NCBI GenBank assembly: GCA_963825445.1 | Contig: CAWGTM010000020.1 | Span: 744,001 to 808,000 of the forward strand | Direction: 5' to 3' | DNA: 64,000 nucleotides | Source: Actinophytocola sp963825445 | GTDB taxonomy: Bacteria > Actinomycetota > Actinomycetes > Mycobacteriales > Pseudonocardiaceae | Part shown: positions 6,357 to 15,608 of the stretch, piece after piece | How the letters are laid out: each line of letters starts with the position of its first letter | Numbering within the stretch: position 1 is the stretch's first letter | The notes under the pieces: generated by a model | What the model was told of the DNA's origin: nothing | The model's input: only the letters and a program-made list of their open reading frames with translations | The model's database searches: none | Program-made: the position numbers and the translations under genes

Positions 6357-9155
6357 ATGACGGAAACCGTGGGGACGGACCAGCGAACAGGCCTGACCGT
6401 CGAGCGGGTGCACACGACCGAGGGCGTGCACCCCTACGACGAGGTCACCTGGGAACAGCGCGACGTGGTGATGACCAACTGGCGCGACGGCACGGTCAAC
6501 TTCGAACAGCGGGGCGTCGAGTTCCCCGAGTTCTGGTCGGTCAACGCCACCAACATCGTGACCAGCAAGTACTTCCGCGGCGCCGTGGGTACCCCGGTGC
6601 GCGAACACTCGCTGCGTCAGCTGATCGACCGCGTGGTCCGCAAGTACGTGGACTCGGGCACCGAGAACAACTACTTCGCCACCCCGAAGGACGCCGAGGT
6701 CTTCGAGCACGAGCTGATCTGGATGCTCATGCACCAGGTGTTCAGCTTCAACTCGCCGGTCTGGTTCAACGTGGGCACGTCCTCACCGCAGCAGGTGTCC
6801 GCCTGCTTCATCCTCGCGGTCGACGACACCATGGACTCGATCCTCAACTGGTACCGCGAGGAGGGCCTGATCTTCAAGGGCGGGTCCGGCGCCGGCCTGA
6901 ACCTCTCCCGCATCCGCTCCAGCAAGGAGCTGCTGTCCTCCGGCGGCACCGCGTCCGGCCCGGTGTCGTTCATGCGTGGCGCCGACGCGTCCGCCGGCAC
7001 CATCAAGTCCGGTGGCGCCACCCGCCGCGCGGCCAAGATGGTCGTCCTCGACGTGGATCACCCGGACGTCGAGGAGTTCATCGATACCAAGGCCAAGGAG
7101 GAGAAGAAGATCCGCGTCCTTCGTGACGCGGGCTTCGACATGGACCTCGGCGGCTCCGACATCACGTCGGTGCAGTACCAGAACGCCAACAACTCGATCC
7201 GCGTCTCCGACGAGTTCATGCACGCCGTCGAGACGGGCAACGACTTCGGGCTGCGCTCGCGGACCACCGGCGAGGTGCTGGAGACGGTCGACGCCAAGAC
7301 GCTGTTCCGCAAGCTCGCCACGGCCGCGTGGGAGTGTGCCGACCCGGGCGTCCAGTACGACGACACGATCAACGACTGGCACACCTGCCCCGAGTCGGGC
7401 CGCATCACCGCGTCCAACCCGTGCAGCGAGTACCTGCACCTGGACAACTCGAGCTGCAACCTCGCGTCGCTGAACCTCATGAAGTTCCTGAAGACCGACG
7501 GTACGTTCGACGCGGGCCTGTTCGCCCGCTCGGTCGAGCTGGTCATCACGGCCATGGACATCTCCATCTGCTTCGCGGACTTCCCGACCGAGCCGATCGG
7601 TGACACCACCCGCAAGTTCCGCCAGCTGGGCATCGGCTACGCCAACCTCGGCGCGCTGCTCATGGCCACCGGCCACGCCTACGACTCCGAGGGTGGCCGC
7701 GCGCTCGCCGCCAGCATCACCTCGCTGATGACCGGCACCGCCTACCGCCGCTCGGCCGAGCTGGCCGGCGTGGTCGGCGCCTACGAGGGCTACGCCCGCA
7801 ACGCCGACGCCCACCAGCGCGTCATCCGCAAGCACGCCGCGGCCAACGACCTGATCCGCACGCACCACAACAACGACGCCGTGGTGCAGCGCCTCGCCAC
7901 CCAGGAATGGCAGCGCGGCCTGCAGATCGGCATGGCCAACGGCTGGCGCAACGCGCAGGCGTCGGTGCTGGCGCCCACCGGCACCATCGGCCTGATGATG
8001 GACTGCGACACCACCGGCATCGAGCCGGACCTGGCGCTCGTGAAGTTCAAGAAGCTGGTCGGCGGCGGCTCCATGCAGATCGTCAACCAGACGGTGCCGC
8101 GCGCGCTCAAGGCGCTGGGCTACCAGGACGAGTCGATCGAGGCGATCGTCGAGTACATCGCCGAGCAGGGCCACGTCGTCGACGCGCCCGGCCTGCGCCG
8201 CGAGCACTACGAGGTGTTCGACTGCGCCATGGGCGAGCGGTCCATCGCGCCGATGGGCCACGTCCGGATGATGGCCGCCGTGCAGGGGTTCATCTCCGGC
8301 GCCATCTCCAAGACGGTGAACATGCCGGAGGCGGCGAGCGTCGAGGACGTCGAGCAGATCTACTTCGAGGGCTGGAAGCTCGGCCTCAAGGCACTCGCCA
8401 TCTACCGCGACAACTGCAAGGTCGGCCAGCCGCTGTCTGCCGGCAAGGGCAAGAACGATGGCACTAACACTGGAACCGCCGAGCCCGAGAAGGTCATCGA
8501 GTACCGGCCCGTCCGCAAGCGTCTGCCGAAGAAGCGCCCGTCGCAGACCGTGTCGTTCACGGTCGGCGGTGCCGAGGGCTACCTCCACGCCGGCTCCTAC
8601 CCCGACGACGGCCTCGGCGAGATCTTCGTCAAGCTCGGCAAGCAGGGCTCGACGTTGGCCGGCGTGATGGACGCGTTCTCCATGTCCATCTCCGTGGGCC
8701 TGCAGTACGGCATTCCGCTGGAGTTCTACGTCTCGAAGTTCCAGAACCTGCGCTTCGAACCGGCCGGCATGACCGACGACCCGGACGTGCGGATCGCCAC
8801 CAGCGTGCTCGACTACCTGTTCCGCAGGCTGGCGCTGGACTACCTGCCGTACGACAAGCGTGCCCAGCTGGGCATCTTCACGGCCGACGAGCGGTCGGCC
8901 CAGCTGAACAACGACTACGGCACTCCGTCCGATGTGGACCTCGAGGGACTGCGCACGTCGGTCGACGCGCGCCCGGCCATCGAGGCGACGAAGGAGCCGG
9001 AGGTCGTCGAGGCCCACAGCTCGACCGAACTGCTGGAACTGCACCTGGGCAAGGCAGCCGACGCGCCGCTGTGCATGACCTGCGGCACGAAGATGCGCCC
9101 GGCCGGCTCGTGCTACGTGTGCGAGGGCTGCGGCTCGACCTCCGGCTGCAGCTGA
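6357..9155 (+). CDS. nrdJ: B12-dependent ribonucleotide reductase, class II
   Basis: 932-residue adenosylcobalamin-dependent enzyme reducing ribonucleotides to deoxyribonucleotides without needing oxygen. Visible: SACFILAVDD (redox cysteine), NPCSEYLHLDNSSCNLASLN (radical Cys-Glu site plus second redox cysteine) and PTGTIGLMMDCDTTGIEPD. The C-terminal tail is cysteine-rich (CMTCGTK ... CYVCEGCGS), as in actinobacterial NrdJ, and re-reduces the active site. ATG 6357 is chosen for GGGAGAGGGA upstream and fit to the family; an in-frame ATG at 6231 overlapping the nrdR stop would add 42 basic residues and is less likely. Co-transcription with nrdR is probable. Confidence 0.96.
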   Translation: MTETVGTDQRTGLTVERVHTTEGVHPYDEVTWEQRDVVMTNWRDGTVNFEQRGVEFPEFWSVNATNIVTSKYFRGAVGTPVREHSLRQLIDRVVRKYVDSGTENNYFATPKDAEVFEHELIWMLMHQVFSFNSPVWFNVGTSSPQQVSACFILAVDDTMDSILNWYREEGLIFKGGSGAGLNLSRIRSSKELLSSGGTASGPVSFMRGADASAGTIKSGGATRRAAKMVVLDVDHPDVEEFIDTKAKEEKKIRVLRDAGFDMDLGGSDITSVQYQNANNSIRVSDEFMHAVETGNDFGLRSRTTGEVLETVDAKTLFRKLATAAWECADPGVQYDDTINDWHTCPESGRITASNPCSEYLHLDNSSCNLASLNLMKFLKTDGTFDAGLFARSVELVITAMDISICFADFPTEPIGDTTRKFRQLGIGYANLGALLMATGHAYDSEGGRALAASITSLMTGTAYRRSAELAGVVGAYEGYARNADAHQRVIRKHAAANDLIRTHHNNDAVVQRLATQEWQRGLQIGMANGWRNAQASVLAPTGTIGLMMDCDTTGIEPDLALVKFKKLVGGGSMQIVNQTVPRALKALGYQDESIEAIVEYIAEQGHVVDAPGLRREHYEVFDCAMGERSIAPMGHVRMMAAVQGFISGAISKTVNMPEAASVEDVEQIYFEGWKLGLKALAIYRDNCKVGQPLSAGKGKNDGTNTGTAEPEKVIEYRPVRKRLPKKRPSQTVSFTVGGAEGYLHAGSYPDDGLGEIFVKLGKQGSTLAGVMDAFSMSISVGLQYGIPLEFYVSKFQNLRFEPAGMTDDPDVRIATSVLDYLFRRLALDYLPYDKRAQLGIFTADERSAQLNNDYGTPSDVDLEGLRTSVDARPAIEATKEPEVVEAHSSTELLELHLGKAADAPLCMTCGTKMRPAGSCYVCEGCGSTSGCS

Positions 9156-9166
9156 GCTAGTCCCCA

Positions 9167-9202
9167 CGGTGCGGGGTCGGTCCACGGACCGGCCCCGCAC
9201 CG
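9167..9202 (+). terminator. Terminator hairpin after nrdJ
   Basis: The CGGTGCGGGG arm at 9167-9176 pairs with CCCCGCACCG at 9193-9202. The interior also pairs (CGGTCC with GGACCG), giving a near-continuous 17-bp stem with a 2-nt loop. No T tract, as is common in high-GC actinobacteria. Confidence 0.8.
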
Positions 9203-9262
9203 CTGTGTCAACCTCGCCGAGGTCCAGCCGTCTGTAGGGATGGGACTTCGAGGAGGGCCGGC

Positions 9263-9961
9263 ATGGGATTCGCCGCATGGGTGGACGACTTCGAGACGGC
9301 GGCGCGGCGGCGCGACGCCACCGGTGACCCGAACTGGGACGCCGGCGCGCGCCTGCCGGCCGCTGTCGTGCGGAGCGTCCAGCGGTTCCAGGTCGGTGAG
9401 GACGGCGACGGCGCCAACCTGATCGCCAAGGCCCACAGCGCCGGTGACGACGGCTACACCACCGCCGTGCGGATGTTCGTCGCCGAGGAACAGAACCACG
9501 CCCGGCTGCTCGCGCTCCTGCTCGCCGCCGCGGACTCGCCGACCATCAGCGGGCACTGGAGCGACACGGTCTTCGTCCGGCTCCGGCGCGCCCTCGGGCT
9601 CCGCCTGGAACTGATGGTGCTGATGGTCGCCGAGGTCATCGCCCTGCGGTACTACCGCGCGCTGCGCGACGGCACCGAGGACGCGCTCACCGCCGACGTC
9701 GCCGCGCGCATCCTCGCCGACGAGGAACGTCACGTGCCGTTCCACACCCAGCGTTTACGCGACGCGTTCCCACCCGGACCACTTCGGACGGTCGCGTGTG
9801 GACTGTGGTGGTTCCTGATCACCGGCGCGGCGGTCGCGGTGGCCGTCGACCACGGCTTGGCGTTGCGCCGGCTCGGGGTGGGCCGCCGCGCGTTCGTCCG
9901 CGACGTGCTGGTCCTGTTCGGTTCGGTGGTCGAGGAGGTCAGGCTCGCACGGGTTTCCTGA
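9263..9961 (+). CDS. Ferritin-like diiron protein
   Basis: 232-residue protein with carboxylate-bridged diiron motifs: EEQNH at ~75-79, Glu124 in MVAEV, and DEERH at ~153-157, giving a four-helix ferritin-like core of ~160 residues. A hydrophobic segment (~177-195, GLWWFLITGAAVAVAV) may be a membrane helix. Oxidase, hydroxylase or iron-handling activity is possible; substrate unknown. ATG 9263 follows AGGAGG at 9251-9256. Its 3' end overlaps the convergent next gene by 23 bp. Confidence 0.75.
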   Translation: MGFAAWVDDFETAARRRDATGDPNWDAGARLPAAVVRSVQRFQVGEDGDGANLIAKAHSAGDDGYTTAVRMFVAEEQNHARLLALLLAAADSPTISGHWSDTVFVRLRRALGLRLELMVLMVAEVIALRYYRALRDGTEDALTADVAARILADEERHVPFHTQRLRDAFPPGPLRTVACGLWWFLITGAAVAVAVDHGLALRRLGVGRRAFVRDVLVLFGSVVEEVRLARVS

Positions 9962-10319
9962 GCGCGCGCAACCGAACCACGAGGCCGGCGCCCGCGAGGA
10001 CCGCGAAAGCCGCCAGGTACCAGGTGTCCGAGTCGTGGCCGCCGTCCGCGCGATCGAGGTAGTGGTTGAGCGCATGGAACAGGTTGGTGAACAGGAATCC
10101 GGCCAGTACCACCGCTATCACGTCGCGCCACCACACGGCCAACGCCATCATCAGGCCGATCGCGATCTGGAACACGCCCGCGTCGTGCAGGAAGTGTTCA
10201 TGCACCGGCCAGTTCGACCACTCGGCGAACCCCACCGGGTCGAACCGGCACCACGCGCCGATGATCACCATCATGGCGGCGCCCACCAGCGTGACACCCA
10301 TAACGAAACGATTGTTCAT
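9939..10319 (-). CDS. Four-helix integral membrane protein (DoxX/DUF4345-like)
   Basis: 126 residues with four hydrophobic helices (about 5-24, 46-66, 68-85, 100-118) and a short basic tail. The pattern (small N-terminal helix, HDAG and FHALNHY between helices) resembles DoxX/DUF4345 small membrane proteins, whose role is largely unknown. It converges on the ferritin-like gene with a 23-bp antisense overlap. Confidence 0.65.
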   Translation of the reverse strand: MNNRFVMGVTLVGAAMMVIIGAWCRFDPVGFAEWSNWPVHEHFLHDAGVFQIAIGLMMALAVWWRDVIAVVLAGFLFTNLFHALNHYLDRADGGHDSDTWYLAAFAVLAGAGLVVRLRALRKPVRA

Positions 10320-10366
10320 TCTCGCCTCCCGACGGGGGGACGAGACAGTGGCGCGGAGTGTGACAG

Positions 10367-10798
10367 CTACCCCTCGACGCGCTTCTTGAGCGCCTGGTTC
10401 AGTGCGACGAAGTCCAGTTCGGTCTGGTCGAGCGTCTTACGCAGCATCGGCACCAGCAGGCCCTTGAAGCGTTCGCTCTGCACGACACGCGTGCGGTCAC
10501 CGGGCAGCGGGGTCAGCTCGAACACGTGCTCGCCGCTGAACAGGCCGGGGGTCGACATCTTGCCGAGCCAGCGCAGCTCCTCGTTCTCCCGGACCGCGCG
10601 CAGGATCGGGGTGAACGTCCTCGGCTTGCCGCCGTCGCCGAGGAACATCCGCAGCCGGAGAATCGAGCGCGGGATCAGCTCGCCGGACGCCTCGCGGATG
10701 AACGGATTCCACTCGGGATAGTCGGCGAAACCGACGAGCACCGCCCATACCGCGTCCGGCGGCGCGTCGATCTCGATCTCGGTCTCGATGAGTCGCAT
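10367..10798 (-). CDS. SRPBCC (START-like) family protein
   Basis: 143 residues matching the polyketide-cyclase-like SRPBCC helix-grip fold: an opening strand ETEIEIDAPPDAVWAVL, then FADYPEWNPFI and C-terminal GLLVPMLRKTL. These proteins bind hydrophobic ligands in a deep cavity; no ligand can be inferred. ATG 10798 is chosen because it gives the canonical N-terminus; the frame is open further upstream with no ribosome site. It stands alone. Confidence 0.75.
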   Translation of the reverse strand: MRLIETEIEIDAPPDAVWAVLVGFADYPEWNPFIREASGELIPRSILRLRMFLGDGGKPRTFTPILRAVRENEELRWLGKMSTPGLFSGEHVFELTPLPGDRTRVVQSERFKGLLVPMLRKTLDQTELDFVALNQALKKRVEG

Positions 10799-10937
10799 GA
10801 CACACCCTTTCGGCTTCTCGCCAACGATCCTAGTACCTGCGGGGGAGACGAATCCGCCTCGCGGGTGGCCTGCGGGAAGCCCGGCCGCGACAGCATCGTC
10901 ATGACACCGGAGAGGCCGGTGTGGAGGGGTGAGGACG

Positions 10938-11468
10938 ATGCGCAAGATCGTGACGGCGTTGGTGGCGTTGGGGATGACCGCGGGCCTGGTGTCTCCGGCG
11001 ATGGCCGCCACCGACCCGGACCGGACGGAGATCCACCAGCGGGTGATCGGTGTCGGCGGTGCGGTCTCGCAGCTGCCGAACGAGTACAACGGCGACTACC
11101 TGCGGTTCGCGTTCGACGCGCGGCTCGACGTGGTGTTCCCGGACAACGTCGACTACGGCGGCACGTTCCACGTGTGGCACCACCTGAAGGACGGGTCGAT
11201 CGGGGCCGAGTTCCGCGGCGAGATCACGTGCCTGTTGGCCACCGCCGACTACGCCACGCTCTCCGGCGAGATCACCGAGGTGGTCGTGGGCGACCAGGTG
11301 GCGGTGGGCAGGCAGGCGGACTTCAGCATCGTCGGCAACACCCGCAAGCCCCGGGTCGGCTTCGGCGGGGAGGCGTGGGGTGGGTCGGTCGGCGACCCGT
11401 GTTCGGCGCCCGCGCCGTACTTCCCGATCACCGACGGCGGCTACCTGGTGCACGCGGACGGCATGTAA
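10938..11468 (+). CDS. Secreted protein of unknown function
   Basis: 176 residues starting with a clear Sec signal peptide (MRKIVTALVALGM..., cleavage after AMAA). The mature part is beta-rich, has two cysteines (CLLATAD and PCSAP) that could form a disulfide, and no membrane anchor. ATG 10938 has GGAGG at 10923-10927. I do not recognise the family. Confidence 0.7.
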   Translation: MRKIVTALVALGMTAGLVSPAMAATDPDRTEIHQRVIGVGGAVSQLPNEYNGDYLRFAFDARLDVVFPDNVDYGGTFHVWHHLKDGSIGAEFRGEITCLLATADYATLSGEITEVVVGDQVAVGRQADFSIVGNTRKPRVGFGGEAWGGSVGDPCSAPAPYFPITDGGYLVHADGM

Positions 11469-11482
11469 CCAGAACCTTGTTT

Positions 11483-11497
11483 TAGAACATTATTCTA
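11483..11497. promoter_or_regulatory. Operator-like palindrome before SDR/TetR pair
   Basis: TAGAA-CATTA-TTCTA is a perfect inverted repeat in an unusually AT-rich stretch, 15 bp before the SDR start. It is the likely binding site of the TetR protein encoded at 12272. Confidence 0.6.
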
Positions 11498-11511
11498 GTT
11501 ACGCTGCCGCC

Positions 11512-12282
11512 ATGACAACCGTCGTGGTGACCGGTGGTAACCGTGGGATCGGCCACGCGGTGTGCCGATCGTTGCTGGAAAAGGGCTTCCACGTCGTCCC
11601 GGTGGTCCGGGGCGACGCGGAAGCCGCTCGGCTGCGTGCCGAACTCGGCGTGGACGTGGTGATCGGCGACCTGTCGAGCAGGCGCACGGTGGCCGCGCTG
11701 GCCGGCGAGTTGCAGGCGTTGCCGACGATCGACGTGCTCGTGCACAACGCGGGTGTCTGGCGCACCCGGCTGGTGCGCAACGAGGACGGTCTCGAGGAGT
11801 CGTTCGCCGTCAACCACCTCGCGCCGTTCCAGCTGAACCTCGCGCTCGAGTCCCGGCTGCGCCGCGTCGTGCAGGTCAGCGCCGGACTGCAGGTGAAGGG
11901 CCGGGTCGACCCGGACCGCACCCCGACGGGCGCCGACTTCCACCGGATGCGCAGCTACTGCGACACGAAACGCGCGAACCTCCTGCTCGTCCCGATGTTC
12001 GCCCGGCGCTGGCAGGATGCCGGCGTGACCATCGACGCGATCCACCCCGGCGTGATCAGGACCCGCCTCGGCGACCCCGGCGGTGCGCTCGGCCTGGTGC
12101 TGCGGGCGGTCAAACGGAGGTGGGCCCCGGTCGAGGCCGGCGCCGCGCCCATCGTGCGCCTGGTCGACCAGCGCGGCACGGGTCGCTACTTCGACGTCGA
12201 CCGCGAGGTTTCCCTCGAGTCCGATGTGGACCTCGCGGGCCGGTTGTGGCGTCAGGCCGAGGAACTGACCGGTGACCGCTAA
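11512..12282 (+). CDS. Short-chain dehydrogenase/reductase
   Basis: 256-residue NAD(P)-dependent oxidoreductase. The cofactor motif TGGNRGIG is at ~7-14, NAG at ~78, and the catalytic Tyr-Lys pair in SYCDTK. Closest in style to retinol-dehydrogenase/oxidoreductase-type SDRs; substrate unknown. The stop overlaps the TetR gene start by 11 bp, so the two form an operon, and a palindrome at 11483-11497 covers its promoter region. Confidence 0.85.
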   Translation: MTTVVVTGGNRGIGHAVCRSLLEKGFHVVPVVRGDAEAARLRAELGVDVVIGDLSSRRTVAALAGELQALPTIDVLVHNAGVWRTRLVRNEDGLEESFAVNHLAPFQLNLALESRLRRVVQVSAGLQVKGRVDPDRTPTGADFHRMRSYCDTKRANLLLVPMFARRWQDAGVTIDAIHPGVIRTRLGDPGGALGLVLRAVKRRWAPVEAGAAPIVRLVDQRGTGRYFDVDREVSLESDVDLAGRLWRQAEELTGDR

Positions 12283-12865
12283 GCAGCGCCGCGGCGAGGA
12301 GACGGTCGCGCGCCTGCTCGACGCCGCGCTCGAGGTGCACGAGACGGCCGGCCGCGACGGGTTCACCGTGCAGGCGGTGGTCACGGCGAGCGGGGTCAGC
12401 CTCGGCAGTCTTTACCACCACTTCGGCAGCTTCGACGGTCTGGCCGCCGCGCTGTACGCCCGCTGCATGGGCGACCTGCTCGACGGGATCGTGACCGCGG
12501 TGGAGCGTGCGCGCACCGCGCGGACCGGCATCCGCGCGGTGGTCACCGCCTACCTGCGGTTCGTCGAGGACCACCCCGACCGCGCCCGGTTCATCCACGC
12601 CTCCGCCTACGCCAGCTACCTGCCGGCACACGCCGAGCGGATCGCCGAGACCAAGTCGCCGCGGATGGCCCGCCTGGCGGCGTGGCTGACCCCGCACGTG
12701 GCCGCCGGGTCCATTGTGGACCTCCCGGACCCGCTGCTGGAGATGCTGCTCATCGGCCCGGTGGCCGAGCTGTCGCGCCGGTGGCTGGCCGGCGCGACAG
12801 ATCTCGACCTCACGAAGGCGGCTCGGGTGCTGCCCGACCGGATTTGGGCGTCACTCGCCGGGTGA
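12272..12865 (+). CDS. TetR-family regulator
   Basis: 197-residue repressor-like protein with an N-terminal helix-turn-helix (VQAVVTASGVSLGSLYHHFG, ~residues 31-50) and a divergent all-helical ligand domain. GTG 12272 lies inside the end of the SDR gene (translational coupling). It probably represses the SDR operon through the palindrome at 11483-11497; inducer unknown. Its 3' end overlaps the convergent peptidase by 15 bp. Confidence 0.85.
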   Translation: MTAKQRRGEETVARLLDAALEVHETAGRDGFTVQAVVTASGVSLGSLYHHFGSFDGLAAALYARCMGDLLDGIVTAVERARTARTGIRAVVTAYLRFVEDHPDRARFIHASAYASYLPAHAERIAETKSPRMARLAAWLTPHVAAGSIVDLPDPLLEMLLIGPVAELSRRWLAGATDLDLTKAARVLPDRIWASLAG

Positions 12866-14863
12866 GCCCAGGCGGTCCCACAGGAACTCGAACGCCAGCG
12901 CCGACTTGAAGGCCAGCTGTGCGTTGTCGGCGGCCGCGCCGTGTCCGCCCTCGATGTTCTCGTGGTACAGCACGGAATGGCCGAGTTCCGTCAGCCTCGC
13001 CACCATCTTGCGGGCGTGTCCGGGGTGGACCCGGTCGTCGCGAGTGGACGTGATCACCAGTGTCGACGGGTACTTCCGGCCGGCCACCACGTTCTGGTAC
13101 GGCGAGTACTCCTTGATATAGGCCCATTCCGCCGGGTCGTCCGGGTCGCCGTACTCGGCCATCCACGACGCGCCGGCCAGGAGCTTGTGGTAGCGGCGCA
13201 TGTCCAGCAGTGGGACCTGGCACACGATCGCGCCGAACAGCTCCGGGTAGCGGGTCATCATCACGCCCATCAGCAGCCCGCCGTTGGAGCCACCCTGGAT
13301 GCCGAGTTGTTCGGTGGTGGTGATGCCGCGCGTCACCAGATCCTTGGCCACGGCCGCGAAGTCCTCGTACACCCGCAGCCGGTGTTCCTTGATCACCGAC
13401 TGGTGCCAGGTGGGGCCGTACTCGCCGCCGCCCCGGATGTTGGCCACCACGTACGTGCCGCCGCGCTCCAGCCAGGCCCGGCCGGTGGTGCCGCTGTAGG
13501 CCGGGGTGAGCGACACCTCGAACCCGCCGTAGCCGGTCAGCAGCGTGGGGCCGGCGTTGTCCTGTCCCACCACGAAGTACGGGATCTTCGTGCCGTCGTC
13601 GGACGTGGCGAAGTGCTGGCGGACGTCCAGTCCGGACGCGTCGAAGAACGCGGGCGCCCGCTTGAGCACCTCGACGTCGCCGCCGATCTCGCCGCGGTGC
13701 AGCGTGGCGGGCTGGGTGTAGCCGCTGGCGTTCAGGAAGTACTCGTCGCTCGCGTCCGGATCGGTGTCCATGATGTCCGCCGAGCCCACTTCGGGTACTC
13801 CGGCGAGCGGCGCCCGCGCCCAGCCGTCGGCGGGGGTGAGCACCTCGAAGCGGCTCTTCACGTCCTGCAGGGTCGCGAGGATCAGGTGGTTGCGGGTCCA
13901 GGCGTGGTAGCTCAGCGAGGTGTGCTCGTCCGGTTCGAACAGGACGGTCAACTCGCGCGAACCGGCCAGGTAGTCGTCGAACCGCGCGGCCAGCAGCGCG
14001 CCGGGCGGGTACACCGCGTCGCCCACCGTCCACTGTGTACGGGTGGCGATGAGCAGCCACTCGTGGTGCACGGAGGTCTCGGCGTCGTCCGGCACGTCGA
14101 TCCGCACCAGGTCCCCGCCCGCCGTGCGCAGGTGCTTCTCCTGGCGGTAGAAGTCGGGGCTGCGGTAGACGAAGTCGCGCTCGAACCCCTCGGTCGGATC
14201 GTGGTAGGCGCCGGCGGCCACATCGTCCGGCTTGCCCTCGAACACCGTGGTCGCCTCGGACAGCGGCGTGCCCCGGCGCCACTCCTTCGCGATCCGCGGA
14301 TAGCCGGACGAGGTGAGCGACCCCTCGCCGAAGTCGGTGCCGACGTAGATCCGGTTCTCGTCGATCCAGCCGACCCGGCTCTTCGCCTCCGGCAGCTCGA
14401 ACCCGCCCTCGACGAACGACTTGGTGGTGAGGTCGAACTCGCGGACCACGGCCGCGTCCGCCCCGCCGCGGGACAGCTCGACCAGCGCCCGGCGGTAGGC
14501 GGGACGCAGCACGGCCGCACCCTGCCAGACCCAGTTCTCGCCCTCGTCCGCACCCAGCGCGTCGATGTCGAGGACGATCTCCCACGCCGGGTCGGGCGTG
14601 CGGTACTCCTCGAGCGTGGTGCGTCGCCACAGTCCGCGCGGGTTGGTGGCGTCCTGCCAGAAGTTGTAGAGGTACTCGCCGCGCCTGCGGACGTACGGGA
14701 TGCGGTCGTCGGCGTCGAGCACCTCGCGGATGCCGTCACGCAGGTCGGTGAAGCGTGGCCGTTCGGTCAGCTCGGCCACGGTCTCGGCGTTGCGGGCGCG
14801 CGCCCAGGCCAGCGCCTCGTCACCGGTGACCTCCTCGAGCCAGAGGTACGGATCGTCTGTCAT
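12851..14863 (-). CDS. S9 (prolyl oligopeptidase) family peptidase
   Basis: 670-residue cytosolic serine peptidase. An N-terminal seven-bladed propeller (~50-400) is followed by an alpha/beta hydrolase domain with nucleophile Ser in GGSNGG, Asp in RDDRVHP and His in GGHGAA. No signal peptide. It resembles the S9A prolyl oligopeptidase-like group, which cleaves short peptides after proline or accepts related substrates. Single gene between two TetR genes. Confidence 0.9.
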   Translation of the reverse strand: MTDDPYLWLEEVTGDEALAWARARNAETVAELTERPRFTDLRDGIREVLDADDRIPYVRRRGEYLYNFWQDATNPRGLWRRTTLEEYRTPDPAWEIVLDIDALGADEGENWVWQGAAVLRPAYRRALVELSRGGADAAVVREFDLTTKSFVEGGFELPEAKSRVGWIDENRIYVGTDFGEGSLTSSGYPRIAKEWRRGTPLSEATTVFEGKPDDVAAGAYHDPTEGFERDFVYRSPDFYRQEKHLRTAGGDLVRIDVPDDAETSVHHEWLLIATRTQWTVGDAVYPPGALLAARFDDYLAGSRELTVLFEPDEHTSLSYHAWTRNHLILATLQDVKSRFEVLTPADGWARAPLAGVPEVGSADIMDTDPDASDEYFLNASGYTQPATLHRGEIGGDVEVLKRAPAFFDASGLDVRQHFATSDDGTKIPYFVVGQDNAGPTLLTGYGGFEVSLTPAYSGTTGRAWLERGGTYVVANIRGGGEYGPTWHQSVIKEHRLRVYEDFAAVAKDLVTRGITTTEQLGIQGGSNGGLLMGVMMTRYPELFGAIVCQVPLLDMRRYHKLLAGASWMAEYGDPDDPAEWAYIKEYSPYQNVVAGRKYPSTLVITSTRDDRVHPGHARKMVARLTELGHSVLYHENIEGGHGAAADNAQLAFKSALAFEFLWDRLGSPGE

Positions 14864-14879
14864 GTGTCGAGTCTGCCCG

Positions 14880-15518
14880 TCAGTCGGCGAGTGTGCGCAT
14901 GGCCCGGGCCACCTCGTCCGGACTCAGCGGCGGTTGGGGCAGCGGCGTGGCCGCCCCGGCGCGGAAACCGTCGAGCATGAACGCCAGATGCCGGCGCCAC
15001 GCCCGCGGTGCGTGGGCGCCGGTGGCCTCGATGGTGCGGCCGATGCTCCACAGCACGAACGCGAAGTCGCCCTCGTCGAAGTCGGCGCGCAGCTGGCCCG
15101 ACCGGTGCGCGCGGTCGAGGATCTCGAGGATCAGGCCGTGCCCGCGATGCTTCAGCACGTCGATCTCCGGGGTGTCCGGGATGGCGCGGGCGCACAGTTC
15201 GTTGAAGCCGCGGTTCGACGCCTGCAACTCGCAGCTGTGCTCGAGGAACCAGGCGAACCCCGCCCACGGGTCGGTCATGGTGGCGGCCGCCTGCGCGTAC
15301 TCCACGGTCTCGGCCACCTTGCCGGCCAGCGTCGCGTCGACCAGCGCGCCGCGGTTGGGGAAGCGGTTGTAGAGCGTGCCGATGCTCACGCCCGCCTCGC
15401 GGGCCACGTCCTCGAGCGGCACGTCGAGGCCGCGTGCCGCGAAGATCCGCCCGGCCGCCGCGACCAGCAGGTCGCGGTTGCGTTGCGCGTCCCTGCGCAG
15501 CGGTCGGACGTCGGTCAT
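14880..15518 (-). CDS. TetR-family regulator
   Basis: 212 residues with an N-terminal helix-turn-helix (LEDVAREAGVSIGTLYNRFP, ~36-55). It is transcribed divergently from the SDR at 15609, with two inverted repeats in the 90-bp gap, the classic layout of a TetR controlling itself and a neighbour. Ligand unknown. Confidence 0.88.
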   Translation of the reverse strand: MTDVRPLRRDAQRNRDLLVAAAGRIFAARGLDVPLEDVAREAGVSIGTLYNRFPNRGALVDATLAGKVAETVEYAQAAATMTDPWAGFAWFLEHSCELQASNRGFNELCARAIPDTPEIDVLKHRGHGLILEILDRAHRSGQLRADFDEGDFAFVLWSIGRTIEATGAHAPRAWRRHLAFMLDGFRAGAATPLPQPPLSPDEVARAMRTLAD

Positions 15519-15533
15519 GGCTTCATCCTAGTG

Positions 15534-15555
15534 AAGTTGAGGTCCTCCTCATCTT
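15534..15555. promoter_or_regulatory. TetR operator candidate 1
   Basis: AAGTTGAG-N6-CTCATCTT, an 8-bp inverted repeat with one mismatch, 15 bp upstream of the TetR start. Confidence 0.65.
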
Positions 15556-15574
15556 GGTGGTAGCGTCGGAGCTG

Positions 15575-15596
15575 AACTTGAGGTCAGTCTCAACTT
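15575..15596. promoter_or_regulatory. TetR operator candidate 2
   Basis: AACTTGAG-N6-CTCAACTT, the same sequence and spacing as candidate 1 with one mismatch between arms. Its centre is 41 bp (about four turns) from the first, near the SDR start. Confidence 0.7.
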
Positions 15597-15608
15597 TCGA
15601 GGAGAACC

